Assembly: GCF_019355935.1 (NCBI RefSeq)
Contig: NZ_CP079925.1
Coordinates: 124,001 to 188,000, forward strand
Reading direction: 5' to 3'
DNA length: 64,000 nucleotides
From: Comamonas sp. Y33R10-2
GTDB taxonomy: Bacteria > Pseudomonadota > Gammaproteobacteria > Burkholderiales > Burkholderiaceae_C
How positions within the stretch are numbered: position 1 is the first letter of the stretch; every line of letters starts with the position of its first letter. Of this stretch, positions 1 through 8,287 are shown piece after piece. The notes beneath the pieces were generated by a model. It did no database searches and was not told the origin of the DNA. It saw only the letters and a program-made list of their open reading frames with translations. A program made the translations under genes and the position numbers.

Positions 1-496
1 CGGGGATCAGCCAGACCTCGAACCAGCCTTCTTTGCGGTTGACTTCGGCGACTGTGAGACTGGCGCCGTTGGCGGCGATATAGCCTTTGGCAAACACATA
101 GGGGCGAAAGGCTTCGGGTATGCCAAAGCGAATCTTGTGGTTGGTGTCGGTCTTCACAATTTCCAGCAGCGGCGCGGTGAAGTCCACATGGCCAGACAGC
201 GGGTGGCCGCCAATCTCAGCGCCATCCTTGGCGGCGCGCTCCACATTGATGGTGTGGCCCACTTGGTACTGGCCCAGCGTGGTGATGTTCAGGCTTTGCT
301 GCATCACATCAAACGTGGCGCGGGTGGGCGAGAGGTTCTCGGTCACCGTCAGGCATACGCCGTCGTGCGAGACGCTGGCGCCAATGGCCAAGTCTTCGCA
401 AAAGCCTTCGGGGAATTCCATGGTGAAGGTGCGCAGACCGTCTTGGTCGCGCAGCGCGGCAATGCTTGCCACAGCTTGGATGATGCCGGTGAACAC
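1..496 (-). CDS. ribE: Riboflavin synthase alpha chain, 3' end cut by window edge
   Basis: Reads from a GTG start at 494-496 to the window edge with no stop, about 165 residues of a family usually a little over 200. The start MFTGIIQAV is the hallmark N-terminus of riboflavin synthase. SHDGVCLTV, GGHPLSGHVD and AANGASLTV follow as the two internally repeated lumazine-binding barrels. The enzyme dismutates two 6,7-dimethyl-8-ribityllumazine molecules to riboflavin in the cytoplasm. GTG is chosen because it is exactly where the family begins. The upstream 84 bp show no FMN riboswitch. The beta-helix-like gene upstream runs in the same direction and may be cotranscribed. Confidence 0.9.
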   Translation of the reverse strand, partial: MFTGIIQAVASIAALRDQDGLRTFTMEFPEGFCEDLAIGASVSHDGVCLTVTENLSPTRATFDVMQQSLNITTLGQYQVGHTINVERAAKDGAEIGGHPLSGHVDFTAPLLEIVKTDTNHKIRFGIPEAFRPYVFAKGYIAANGASLTVAEVNRKEGWFEVWLIP

Positions 497-580
497 GGGA
501 CTGTCTCTCTTCTCAACAGGCGGGCGCAGGGCGCGGGCCTTGGTTCAAAACAGCTATTTTGCCTGCGTTGCAGGGCCGCA

Positions 581-1456
581 TCAGGCGAAGGCGGACTGAC
601 CTTCCCAGAATCCACTAACAAGGCCTTCGGGCTTTTTCAGCGCGCGCACCCATGCGCAATCGGGCCAGGCATCCATCTGTACATTCATCCCCGCAAACAC
701 GCCGTAGCCGGGGCCGGCGGCAATCACGCCATCGGCTTGCAGCGTCTCGCCTGTGCGAATGCTGCAGGCCGCACGTATATCGCCCAGCGACTTGATGCCC
801 CAGCCCGCCTGAATATGGTTGCCGCACTCGAGATGGTCGTTGCAGGCAATGCCATGCCCTACATCCAGCAGGCCCTGCACCTGAATGCTGCCGGTTGCGC
901 GCAGCCCCTTGGCACAGCGCAATGCGCCCTGCACATTTACTTCGCGGTCGATCTGGGCTCGGCCGCTGAGTTCCACATCGCCGTTGCACACCAGCTCCCA
1001 GCCCGCACGCAGGTCTTCAGCGTGAATATTGCCGTCCACCTCGATGCTCCAGGCTGCCTTGATATTGCCGCCGGCCTTGAGTAGCGCATCGCAGAAGATG
1101 GCGCCGCCGCTTTGGATGTCTTCACCCACTTCCAGCTTGCCGGCGCGTATGCCGCCGCCCACCTGCAGGCCGCGGCCCACCAGCAACTGGCCGGGCACGC
1201 GCACATCGCCGCGCACAATCAGCGTGCCGGCATAGACGAAGTTATCGGCCTCAAGGTGTTCCACCTCCAGCACGCTATGGGTTGCGCCAAAGTTTTCCAG
1301 CAGCCAGCGGGCGTCCTCCACACGACCTGCGGCCACTTGCGTATCCATGGCGGCCTGATAGTCGCCGCCGCTCAAGTTGTTGCGCACAAACCAGCGGTAG
1401 CCCATGGCGCAAGGGTTCTTGCCGCGCAAAAAATTCTGTGTGAGTTCCATATCCAT
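581..1456 (-). CDS. Hypothetical protein with beta-helix-like (bactofilin-type) repeats
   Basis: 291 residues. The ATG at 1456 is preceded by GGAGG at 1463-1467 with good spacing, so longer upstream starts are rejected. Residues 1-60 are a compact head (YRWFVRNNLSGGDYQ, then WLLENFG). From about residue 70 to 260 there is a run of short imperfect repeats of the form G-x-[IL]-x-[AV]-G-x-[IL]-x-[AC], e.g. LIVRGDVRVPGQLLVGRG and KAGGNIKAAWSIEVDGNI. This periodicity is typical of left-handed or bactofilin-like beta-helices that assemble by stacking. No signal peptide or catalytic motif is visible. A polymerising or scaffold role is inference from the fold pattern only. Confidence 0.7.
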   Translation of the reverse strand: MDMELTQNFLRGKNPCAMGYRWFVRNNLSGGDYQAAMDTQVAAGRVEDARWLLENFGATHSVLEVEHLEADNFVYAGTLIVRGDVRVPGQLLVGRGLQVGGGIRAGKLEVGEDIQSGGAIFCDALLKAGGNIKAAWSIEVDGNIHAEDLRAGWELVCNGDVELSGRAQIDREVNVQGALRCAKGLRATGSIQVQGLLDVGHGIACNDHLECGNHIQAGWGIKSLGDIRAACSIRTGETLQADGVIAAGPGYGVFAGMNVQMDAWPDCAWVRALKKPEGLVSGFWEGQSAFA

Positions 1457-1585
1457 GGCTGACCTCCAATCAATCCGTCTTGTCCGATTCGTCCGTTGAG
1501 CAAGGTGCGGCGCGTGGCAGGACGTGACCGTGTCGGCCATAGACGTACCTATCCCGTGCACCTGTAGGTGTGCTGCTTGGTCAGG

Positions 1586-1629
1586 CCGTGCGGAGGATGT
1601 AAGAGCGTTGCTCTATGCCATCCGCACGG
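1586..1629. repeat. Long imperfect inverted repeat (hairpin)
   Basis: CCGTGCGGA at 1586-1594 pairs with TCCGCACGG at 1621-1629. An inner AGAGC/GCTCT stem at 1602-1614 closes a 3-base loop. There is no U-tract, so it is not a simple terminator. Its function is unknown. Confidence 0.5.
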
Positions 1630-1982
1630 CGGCGGAAAGCATGGCCGTGACACCGCTGAGGCTCACGAACGCGGTCGGAATGCCATGGCGGCGGGTGTGC
1701 AGCTTTCGCAGCGCGCAGGCACGCGCAGGCAGCTCTGCAATCAATGCAAAGCGGCGCAAACGGGCGGCGGTGGAAAGGTGGGTGCAGGCCATGGATAGAG
1801 GGAAAACTGGAGCCGCAATTATGCCTTCTGGCTTTTTTGCGGTCTTGTGCACTGGTATAGATGCCGTGTTAATGCCTTGGCACGCTGGTTCCCGTGTGCA
1901 GCGCAAGGCATCGCTCGTTTGGGTAACATCAGCTCCCCTTGCGGGCGCGCGCACGGCTTACTGGTCTGGATCAGGCCACAGC

Positions 1983-2012
1983 CTTGAAATGCGCAGCGCC
2001 TTGCCCTGAAAT
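1983..2012 (+). promoter_or_regulatory. Possible sigma32 (heat-shock) promoter of the Hsp70 operon
   Basis: CTTGAAA at 1983-1989 matches the -35 of RpoH promoters exactly. After a 14-base spacer, CCCTGAAAT at 2004-2012 partly matches the CCCCAT-T type -10. It sits about 45 bp before the start of a DUF2760-Hsp70-Hsp70 operon, which fits heat-shock control. The -10 match is imperfect. Confidence 0.45.
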
Positions 2013-2059
2013 TGCAGCCACAGACTCGCCTTGATCGGGTCTGGGCGTTGAGACCAGTC

Positions 2060-2737
2060 ATGACTCAAAACACCCCGCCATCTTTTTTAAGCCGTATCGC
2101 CATTGCGATCGGCAGCTTTTTCGCCATCCTCGGCAACGGCCGTCTGGCCGCTGATGTGACCCGTGTGCGCGCTGGCGAGGCTTTTGCCGCTGACGTTGCC
2201 CCCAAGGAAGTGCGCGTCGAAGTGCCGGTCGAGAAGATTGTCGAAGTCCGCGTAGAAGTGCCCGTGGAGAAAATCGTCGAAAAGACGGTTGAAAAGCGCA
2301 TTGAAGTTCCCGTCGAGAAGCTGGTTGAAAAAACCATTGAAGTTGAAAAACTGGTGGCCACGGACACCGCCGCCCTGCAACTGCTGGGCCTCATGCAGCG
2401 CGAAGCGCGCTTTGTGGATTTCATCCAAGAAGACGTGGCGCCCTACACCGATGCTGAAATTGGCGCCGCCGCCCGTGTTGTGCACGAAGGCTGCCGCAAG
2501 GTGCTGCGCGATCATTTCGCCATTGCCCCGGTGCGTGCTGAAGCCGAAGGCTCTCGCATCACCCTGCAAGCGGGTTTTGACGCCGCTGCCGTGCGCCTGA
2601 CTGGCAATGTTGTCGGCCAAGCACCGTTCACCGGCACGCTGGGCCACCGTGGCTGGCAGGTCACCGACGTGAAGCTGCCGCAGCTGACTGACATTCAGGC
2701 CGCAAAGGTCATTGCCCAAGCCGAAGTGGAGCTGTAA
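2060..2737 (+). CDS. DUF2760 family protein with VPVEK repeats, partner of Hsp70s
   Basis: 225 residues from the ATG at 2060. Residues 8-25 are hydrophobic (FLSRIAIAIGSFFAIL), suggesting a membrane anchor or signal. Residues 50-99 are a charged repeat tract built from VRVEVPVEKIVE and its variants, alternating hydrophobic with acidic or basic residues. Residues about 103-225 form the conserved DUF2760 domain (LMQREARFVDFIQEDV, then EGCRKVL, ending in QVTDVKLP). DUF2760 genes are commonly found just before Hsp70 genes, and here the next gene starts 3 bp after the stop. The repeat tract could be a stalk or an adaptor for the chaperones, which is inference. Confidence 0.8.
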   Translation: MTQNTPPSFLSRIAIAIGSFFAILGNGRLAADVTRVRAGEAFAADVAPKEVRVEVPVEKIVEVRVEVPVEKIVEKTVEKRIEVPVEKLVEKTIEVEKLVATDTAALQLLGLMQREARFVDFIQEDVAPYTDAEIGAAARVVHEGCRKVLRDHFAIAPVRAEAEGSRITLQAGFDAAAVRLTGNVVGQAPFTGTLGHRGWQVTDVKLPQLTDIQAAKVIAQAEVEL

Positions 2738-2740
2738 ACC

Positions 2741-4720
2741 ATGAATATGTTTGCTTCCATCGCTTCGTCTGGTGCCACTCAAAATTCTGCAGCTACTCCT
2801 GATTCTGTAGCTGCTAGTCCTCAAGCTGTAAGCACTACAGGCCAAAACGCTTCAAATTCAAGTGCTGCTGAGTACAGCATTGGCATTGACTTGGGCACCA
2901 CGCACAGCGCGCTGTCTTTCGTCAACAAGACTGCCAGTGACGGCGAAAAAGTCGTGCAAGGCGTGCTGGATATTCCCCAGCTCACAGCACCGGCCAGTGT
3001 TGAGTCCAAACCTTTGCTGCCCTCGTTTTTGTACCTGCCGCATGACAGTGAGTTGACTCAGGCCGAGCGTACTTTGCCCGGCGCCGCATCCAGTGACTTC
3101 ATCACCGGCGAATTCGCCCGCAGCCGTGGCGCGGCCACGCCTATCCGTCTGGTCAGCAGCGCTAAAAGCTGGCTGTGCCACCCCGGCGTAGATCGTCGCT
3201 CGCCCTTGCTGCCCGCCGATGCGCCTGAAGAAGTCAGCCGCGTCTCGCCGCTGACGGCCTCCATTCGCTACTTGGAGCACCTGCGCTGGGCGTGGGAGCA
3301 AGCCCACCCTGAAGCACCGTTTGCCCAGCAAGACATCACCGTCACCATTCCCGCATCGTTTGACCCTGCTGCGCGCGAGCTGACGGCCGAAGCGTGCAAG
3401 GCCGCAGGCTTTGCCAACCTTACCCTGCTGGAAGAACCGCAAGCGGCTCTCTACAGCTGGATTCAGGCCAGCGGCGGCGACTGGCGTAAACAAGTCAAGC
3501 ACGGTGACGTGATTCTTGTGGTGGACGTGGGCGGTGGCACCACCGACCTGTCTTTGATCGCCGTGCTGGAGCGTGAAGGCAATTTGGAGCTGCAACGCAT
3601 TGCCGTGGGCGAGCACATCTTGCTGGGCGGCGACAACATGGACTTGGCCTTGGCCTACGGCGTAGCCCGCAAGTTGGCGCAAGAGGGCAAACAACTGGAC
3701 GCCTGGCAAACCCGCGCCCTGTCGCACGGCTGCCGAGCTGCCAAGGAGCAACTGCTGGCCGATGCTGCGCTGCAATCCGTGCCCGTGGTGGTGCCCAGCC
3801 GGGGCAGCAAGCTCATCGGCGGCAGCATTCGCACCGAAGTCACGCGTGATGAAGTGCTGGCCATGCTGGTCGAAGGCTTCTTCCCCAAGGTGGCGGTCAG
3901 CGACAAGCCCCAGACCCGCGCCCGCGCAGCTCTTACGCAACTGGGCTTGCCCTATGCGCAAGATGCTGCCGTTACCCGCCACTTGGCCGCTTTTTTGAGC
4001 CGCCAAGTCAATGCTCTGCAATCCATTGATGGCTTGAACGTGCCGCAACAAGAAGGCGCCACCTTCTTGCACCCCACGGCCATTTTGTTCAACGGCGGCG
4101 TGCTCAAAGCTGCGCAAATTGAGCAACGCATTGTGGAGGTCATCAACGGCTGGTTGGACCAAGAAGCGAGCGAGCCTGCCCGCCTGCTTGATGGTGCCAA
4201 CCTGGATCTGGCCGTGGCCCGTGGCGCAGCCTACTACGGCCATATCACCAGCACCGGCCGTGGCGTGCGCATTCGCGGCGGCACCGCCCAGTCCTACTAC
4301 GTGGGTGTGGAGAGCAATATGCCCGCCATCCCCGGCATGGAGCCGCCTATGTCAGCCCTGTGCCTGGCCCCGTTCGGCATGGAAGAAGGCACCGAAGTCG
4401 CGCTGAGCGATCTGGAGCTGGGCTTAGTCGTCGGTGAGCCTGTGCGCCTGCGTTTCTTTGGCTCCAGCGTGCGCCGCGCCGATGTCGTCGGCACCATGCT
4501 GGATTTCTGGGGCCCGGAAGAGCTGGTCGAGCTGCAAGAAATTGAGCTGAACCTGCCAGCATCTGGCCGTGCGGCTGGTGAAGTCGTGCCTGTCACGCTG
4601 GAAGCGCATGTCACCGATATCGGTACGCTGGAGCTGAATGCTGTGCCTGTGGGTGGAACTGACCGCTGGAAGGTGGAGTTTGATGTGCGCGCCGAGACTT
4701 CGGCGGAAGCTGCTGAGTAA
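2741..4720 (+). CDS. Hsp70 family protein (first of a divergent pair)
   Basis: 659 residues. It has Hsp70 ATPase motifs: GIDLGTTHSALSF (phosphate 1, near residue 47), VVDVGGGTTDLSLI (phosphate 2, near residue 262) and GGDNMDLALA. LFNGGVLKA and the VARGAAYYG segment follow. It resembles the YegD/HscC-like branch rather than DnaK, and the C-terminal 150 residues (QSYYVGVESN onward) are a short beta domain without a DnaK-type lid or EEVD end. Residues 1-45 are a low-complexity extension rich in S, A, N and T that overlaps a palindromic repeat copy. It probably works with the adjacent DUF2760 protein and second Hsp70 in one operon. The client is unknown. Confidence 0.88.
   Translation: MNMFASIASSGATQNSAATPDSVAASPQAVSTTGQNASNSSAAEYSIGIDLGTTHSALSFVNKTASDGEKVVQGVLDIPQLTAPASVESKPLLPSFLYLPHDSELTQAERTLPGAASSDFITGEFARSRGAATPIRLVSSAKSWLCHPGVDRRSPLLPADAPEEVSRVSPLTASIRYLEHLRWAWEQAHPEAPFAQQDITVTIPASFDPAARELTAEACKAAGFANLTLLEEPQAALYSWIQASGGDWRKQVKHGDVILVVDVGGGTTDLSLIAVLEREGNLELQRIAVGEHILLGGDNMDLALAYGVARKLAQEGKQLDAWQTRALSHGCRAAKEQLLADAALQSVPVVVPSRGSKLIGGSIRTEVTRDEVLAMLVEGFFPKVAVSDKPQTRARAALTQLGLPYAQDAAVTRHLAAFLSRQVNALQSIDGLNVPQQEGATFLHPTAILFNGGVLKAAQIEQRIVEVINGWLDQEASEPARLLDGANLDLAVARGAAYYGHITSTGRGVRIRGGTAQSYYVGVESNMPAIPGMEPPMSALCLAPFGMEEGTEVALSDLELGLVVGEPVRLRFFGSSVRRADVVGTMLDFWGPEELVELQEIELNLPASGRAAGEVVPVTLEAHVTDIGTLELNAVPVGGTDRWKVEFDVRAETSAEAAE
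2804..2859 (+). repeat. Palindromic repeat (family A), in frame in Hsp70-1 N-terminus
   Basis: AGCTGCTAGTCC at 2809-2820, then CACTACAGGCCAAAA at the fixed distance seen in intergenic copies. It is read as VAASPQAVSTTGQNASNS in the I-A-x-S-A frame. It is AT-richer than the flanking gene. Confidence 0.75.
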
Positions 4721-4740
4721 AGCCGTTTAGTCGCTTCACG

Positions 4741-4777
4741 AAAAGCCCGCTGACCGATTGGTTGGTGGGCTTTTTTG
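4741..4777 (+). terminator. Intrinsic terminator after Hsp70-1
   Basis: AAAAGCCCGC-TGACC, loop GATT, GGTTG-GTGGGCTTTTTT. It is a strong hairpin followed by T-rich sequence. It may attenuate expression of the downstream second Hsp70, or end the first unit. Confidence 0.75.
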
Positions 4778-4788
4778 TTTATGAGTGT

Positions 4789-4838
4789 TTTATGGCTCTG
4801 GCGCTTATGAGCTAGGCGCAAGTCGCTATGTTTTTTGG
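4789..4838 (-). repeat. Palindromic repeat (family A), intergenic
   Basis: On the minus strand it reads ATAGCGACTTGCGCC, then AAGCGCCAGAGCCATAAAA. The second arm falls at the same spacing as in other copies. It sits between the two Hsp70 genes, right after the terminator. Confidence 0.7.
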
Positions 4839-4989
4839 GCTGCTGCCGCTGTATTCCCGGTAAATCTGGGTGAATGACGGCGGGAGAATCAACCAAAAAC
4901 CGCCGCAGGCAAAAAGAACTGCACTCCGCAGTCCTTGCTGCCAATTGTTACGATCAGCCAACTCCCTAGCGCATCGTTTTTTGGCTTTC

Positions 4990-7857
4990 ATGACTGTCAC
5001 CTCTACTCAACCCACCTACATCGTCGGCATCGACCTCGGCACAAGTCACACTGTGGCAGCCAGCGTAGCGGTGGCTGGGGCGGAGAGCGATATTGCGCTG
5101 CTCAATATTCCCCAGCGCAGCACGGCGGGCGAGGTGCTGGCCCAGCCTCTGCTGCCCTCGGTGCGCTACCAGGCCGCGCCCGGCGAGCTGGGTGATAGCT
5201 GGCAGCAGCCGTGGCCGCCGCAGGGCGCCGATGCGCAAGCCCCCGCCGTCATAGGCCGCTGGGCGCGTGACTTGGGCACGGCTGTGCCGGGTCGGCTGGT
5301 GGCCAGCGCCAAAAGCTGGCTCTCGCACACCGGTGTGGATCGCACTGCGCCCATACTGCCGTGGGGGGCGGGGGATGATGTAGCCAAGGTGTCGCCACTG
5401 GCGGCGTCGGCCTCATATCTGGCCCACGTTAAAGCTGCGTGGGACAGGGCGCACCCAGAAGCACCGCTGCACGAGCAAAGCGTGGTGTTGACGGTGCCTG
5501 CATCCTTTGACGAAGGTGCCCGCGCGCTGACGCTTCAGGCGGCGCAGTTGGCAGGCCTGCCAAACGTGCAATTGCTGGAAGAACCCAAAGCTGCATTTCA
5601 TGACTGGCTGGTGCTGCAAGGCGACCAATTAGCGCAGCAACTGGCCAATAGCCGACTGGTGCTGGTGGTCGATGTGGGCGGCGGTACGACCGATCTGACC
5701 TTGATTCGTGTCGAAAAAGCAGCCGATGGTGGCTTGCCTGAGCTGACTCGCACCGCCGTGGGCGAGCATTTGATGCTGGGTGGCGACAACATGGATCTGG
5801 CGCTGGCCCACCAGCTTGAGGCGGCTTTTGCAGGCGAAGGCAACAAGCTGCCCGCTCAGCGTTTTGCCCAACTGGTGCAGCGCTGCCGCATGGCCAAAGA
5901 GCAGTTGCTGGCGGCTGATGCACCCGAGCAGCTCAGCATCACCTTGCTGGGTAGCGGCAGCCGTTTGCTGGCTGCAACGCAGACGGCCACGCTGACCCGG
6001 GCGCAAGTGCAGCAGCAGGTGGTTGAAGGATTTTTGCCACCGGCGCAGATCACTGATGTGCCCATCAAGCGCCAAGGCGCGCTACGCGGCTTTGGTTTGC
6101 CGTACCCGGCCGATGCGGCGATCAGCCGCCATCTGGCGCAGTTTCTGGCTCAGCATGCTGGCGCAGAGTTGCCAGACACCGTGCTGCTCAATGGCGGCGT
6201 ATTTCACGCCAATGCGCTGGTGCAGCGGCTGACCGACTTGCTCAGCACCTGGCGCGGTAGCCCCGTGCGGGTGCTGCACAACCCGCACCCGGACTGGGCC
6301 GTGGCACGTGGCGCGGCGGCTTATGGGCTGGCGCGGGCGCAGGCTGAATTGCAAGAAAAAATAGAAGTTAATCAGCCTGCAGCGCAAGTAGAGCAAGCGC
6401 CTGCAGCTATCAAAAACAGTATTCCCCGCATTGGCGGCGGCGCAGCGCGCAGCTACTGGCTGCTGCTGCCTGGCAAAAAAGGCCAAGCCCCCCAAGGCCT
6501 TTGCCTGCTGCCGCGCGGCACGGAGGAGGGCGTGCGCATCGTGCTTTCGGGGCGGCGCTTTGCGCTCAAGCTGGGGCAGGCCGTGCGCTTTAATTTGCTG
6601 GCCAACAGCCAGAGCCATGCTCCCGTACAGGCCGGGCAGATTGCGCCTTTGACGGGAGATGGTTGGGTGGAACTACCGCCGCTGGCCACCGTGCTGCCCG
6701 CACCTGAAGGCAAGGCCGTTGCGCAGGTCGAGGTGCAGTTGCAGGCCAGCATGAGCGAGGTGGGAACGCTGGAAGTGCGCTGCGTGGAAGTGCAAGATGC
6801 CGCTCAGTCATGGCTGCTGCCCTTTGCGGTGCGCGGCGCTGTAACTACAGAAAACATAGCTACCAGCGCAGATACATCAAGCGCTGAAGACCAAAAAGGC
6901 TTGAATTCTCTAGCCGCCAAACTGCCCGAAGCGGTGGCGTTGATTGACCGTATTTTTGGCACGCAGGCACAAGAAGTTACGGGCAAGGAAGTGCGCCAGT
7001 TGCGCCCGTCGCTGGAGAAGGTTCTGGGCCCGCGCGATGGCTGGGATGTGGGCCTGTTGCGCGCCTTATTTGATGCCTTGCTGGCCCGTGCCAAACGCCG
7101 CCGCCGCACCGCCGACCATGAGCGCGTGTGGCTCAATTTGGCTGGCTGGTGCCTGCGCCCCGGCGTGGGTGCCCAGCTGGATGCATGGCGCATCACACAG
7201 GTCTGGGCGCTGTACGCCGCAGGGCTGGGTCACGCCAAAGAGTCTGCTAATTGGACGGAATGGTGGGTCTTCTGGCGCCGCGTGGCCGCAGGTTTGAACG
7301 AGGCCCAGCAGATGGAGCTGCTGGAGGATGTGGCCGGCCAGATGCAAAAGGCCGTGCAGCAAACCACAAGATCAGGCGGCAAAAGCAGCCACGGAAGTTA
7401 CGACGACATGCTGCGCCTGTTCGCTGCCATGGAGGCCGTGCCCTGGCAGTACCGACAGGAAATGGGGCAGTGGATGCTGCAGCGCTTAAAGCGCGAAGGT
7501 GAAACCGTGCAGACCTGGTGGGCCATAGGTCGGCTGGCCGCCCGCCAATCGCTGGCCGCTAACGCGCACTTGGTCATGCCGCCCGATGCCGCGCAGGAGT
7601 TTTTGAGCGCCACACTGGCGCAGGACTGGCGCAAGAACGAGACGGCCATGTTCGCCGCCGTGCAAATGGCGCGAATGACAGGTGACCGAGCGCGTGATCT
7701 GCCTGACGAAGTGCGCGTGCAGGTGCTGGAGAAGATGCGCAGCAGCGCAGCGCCCGAGCGCTGGATTGCCATGGTCGAGCAGGTGGTGCAGATGCAGGCC
7801 GAGGACCACAAGCGCAGTCTGGGCGACAGCCTGCCGCCCGGGTTGGTGCTGTTGTGA
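4990..7857 (+). CDS. Large Hsp70 family protein with C-terminal DUF3731-like region
   Basis: 955 residues from the ATG at 4990, placed just before YIVGIDLGTSHTVAAS, so upstream in-frame ATGs are not needed. The ATPase motifs are GIDLGTSHT (residues 12-20), VVDVGGGTTDLTLI (about 225) and GEHLMLGGDNMDLALA (about 256). Residues about 640-955 are a helical, W-rich extension (LRPSLEKVLGPRDGWDVGLL, then KRRRRTADHERVWLNLAGW) of the kind called DUF3731. Two in-frame palindromic repeat copies sit in linkers, near residue 460 and near residue 625 at the Hsp70/C-domain junction. It is paired with Hsp70-1 in the same operon. It has no J-protein or GrpE partner nearby. Confidence 0.87.
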   Translation: MTVTSTQPTYIVGIDLGTSHTVAASVAVAGAESDIALLNIPQRSTAGEVLAQPLLPSVRYQAAPGELGDSWQQPWPPQGADAQAPAVIGRWARDLGTAVPGRLVASAKSWLSHTGVDRTAPILPWGAGDDVAKVSPLAASASYLAHVKAAWDRAHPEAPLHEQSVVLTVPASFDEGARALTLQAAQLAGLPNVQLLEEPKAAFHDWLVLQGDQLAQQLANSRLVLVVDVGGGTTDLTLIRVEKAADGGLPELTRTAVGEHLMLGGDNMDLALAHQLEAAFAGEGNKLPAQRFAQLVQRCRMAKEQLLAADAPEQLSITLLGSGSRLLAATQTATLTRAQVQQQVVEGFLPPAQITDVPIKRQGALRGFGLPYPADAAISRHLAQFLAQHAGAELPDTVLLNGGVFHANALVQRLTDLLSTWRGSPVRVLHNPHPDWAVARGAAAYGLARAQAELQEKIEVNQPAAQVEQAPAAIKNSIPRIGGGAARSYWLLLPGKKGQAPQGLCLLPRGTEEGVRIVLSGRRFALKLGQAVRFNLLANSQSHAPVQAGQIAPLTGDGWVELPPLATVLPAPEGKAVAQVEVQLQASMSEVGTLEVRCVEVQDAAQSWLLPFAVRGAVTTENIATSADTSSAEDQKGLNSLAAKLPEAVALIDRIFGTQAQEVTGKEVRQLRPSLEKVLGPRDGWDVGLLRALFDALLARAKRRRRTADHERVWLNLAGWCLRPGVGAQLDAWRITQVWALYAAGLGHAKESANWTEWWVFWRRVAAGLNEAQQMELLEDVAGQMQKAVQQTTRSGGKSSHGSYDDMLRLFAAMEAVPWQYRQEMGQWMLQRLKREGETVQTWWAIGRLAARQSLAANAHLVMPPDAAQEFLSATLAQDWRKNETAMFAAVQMARMTGDRARDLPDEVRVQVLEKMRSSAAPERWIAMVEQVVQMQAEDHKRSLGDSLPPGLVLL
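6353..6418 (-). repeat. Palindromic repeat (family A), antisense in Hsp70-2
   Basis: Minus-strand AGCTGCAGGCGCTTG, then GCGCTGCAGGC at the fixed distance. On the gene strand it is translated as EKIEVNQPAAQVEQAPAAIK, a Q/A/E-rich insert between the conserved VARGAAAYGLA and IGGGAARSYW segments. Confidence 0.72.
6850..6907 (+). repeat. Palindromic repeat (family A), in frame at Hsp70-2 domain junction
   Basis: ATAGCTACCAGCGC, then AAGCGCTGAAGACCAAAAA with standard geometry. It is read as NIATSADTSSAEDQKGLNS, the linker between the Hsp70 part and the C-terminal domain. Confidence 0.78.
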
Positions 7858-7956
7858 TGCGGGGTGGAGGGGTTGTGCATGGTTGCAAGACGGGGTGCTA
7901 GGTCACAGCGCTCCCGTTTACGATGTGCTATCGCCACACCTGCACAGATTCACCCG

Positions 7957-8283
7957 ATGTTTGATATTGTTTCTGTCCCCAGCTTTCTGCCCCTTCAAAC
8001 AGGAATTCCACGTGATGACGGACTGATGATCTATGCCCCTGAAGAATTGGCAGAGCGCAACGAAACCTATGAGGTCACGGCGTATTTGCCGGGGCATTGG
8101 ATGATTGGTGGCGACAGCGGCGGGCGCGGCATTCTGGTGGATCCCGTGGGGGCCCTCTGGATCTGCGGTTTGGGGGCGCTGTTTCTGGAGGACCGTGAGC
8201 CACTGGCACCCAGTCTGGCGCAATGGGTGGAGCAGGGGTGCCCGATTCCATCGTGGGAAGATGCGCAAGAGGATGAAGACTGA
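7957..8283 (+). CDS. SMI1/KNR4-like (SUKH) small protein
   Basis: 108 residues if started at the ATG at 7957; the frame is open from 7864. The pattern YAPEELAERNETYEV, then YLPGHWMIGGDSGGRGILVD, matches the second half of SMI1/KNR4 domains, whose core is an I-G-x-D-G-G-G turn after YLP. SUKH proteins are often immunity proteins of contact-dependent or polymorphic toxins. No toxin gene is visible here, so it may be an orphan immunity gene. The next gene starts at or inside its stop, indicating cotranscription. Confidence 0.6.
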   Translation: MFDIVSVPSFLPLQTGIPRDDGLMIYAPEELAERNETYEVTAYLPGHWMIGGDSGGRGILVDPVGALWICGLGALFLEDREPLAPSLAQWVEQGCPIPSWEDAQEDED

Positions 8284-8287
8284 GGCC

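Larger units (their letters stand above)
1457..2059. other. 603 bp without a convincing gene
   Basis: Lies between the divergent beta-helix-like gene and the chaperone operon. Open frames exist on both strands, but none has a ribosome binding site, recognisable motif or typical composition. What can be seen is a long imperfect hairpin at 1586-1629 and a sigma32-like promoter at 1983-2012. Confidence 0.6.

Noticed and set aside
137..1084. Long plus-strand open frame opposite the beta-helix-like gene and ribE
   Set aside because: No ribosome binding site or motif. The minus-strand frames give a clear riboflavin synthase and a regular repeat protein, so this is a GC-driven shadow.
1524..2009. 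161-codon frame in the gene-free region
   Set aside because: Contains a strong hairpin, no SD and irregular composition. An opposite-strand frame is equally open.
2858..4243. 461-codon open frame on the minus strand within Hsp70-1
   Set aside because: Exact antisense of a clear Hsp70. Its composition is that of third-position bias, with no recognisable domain.
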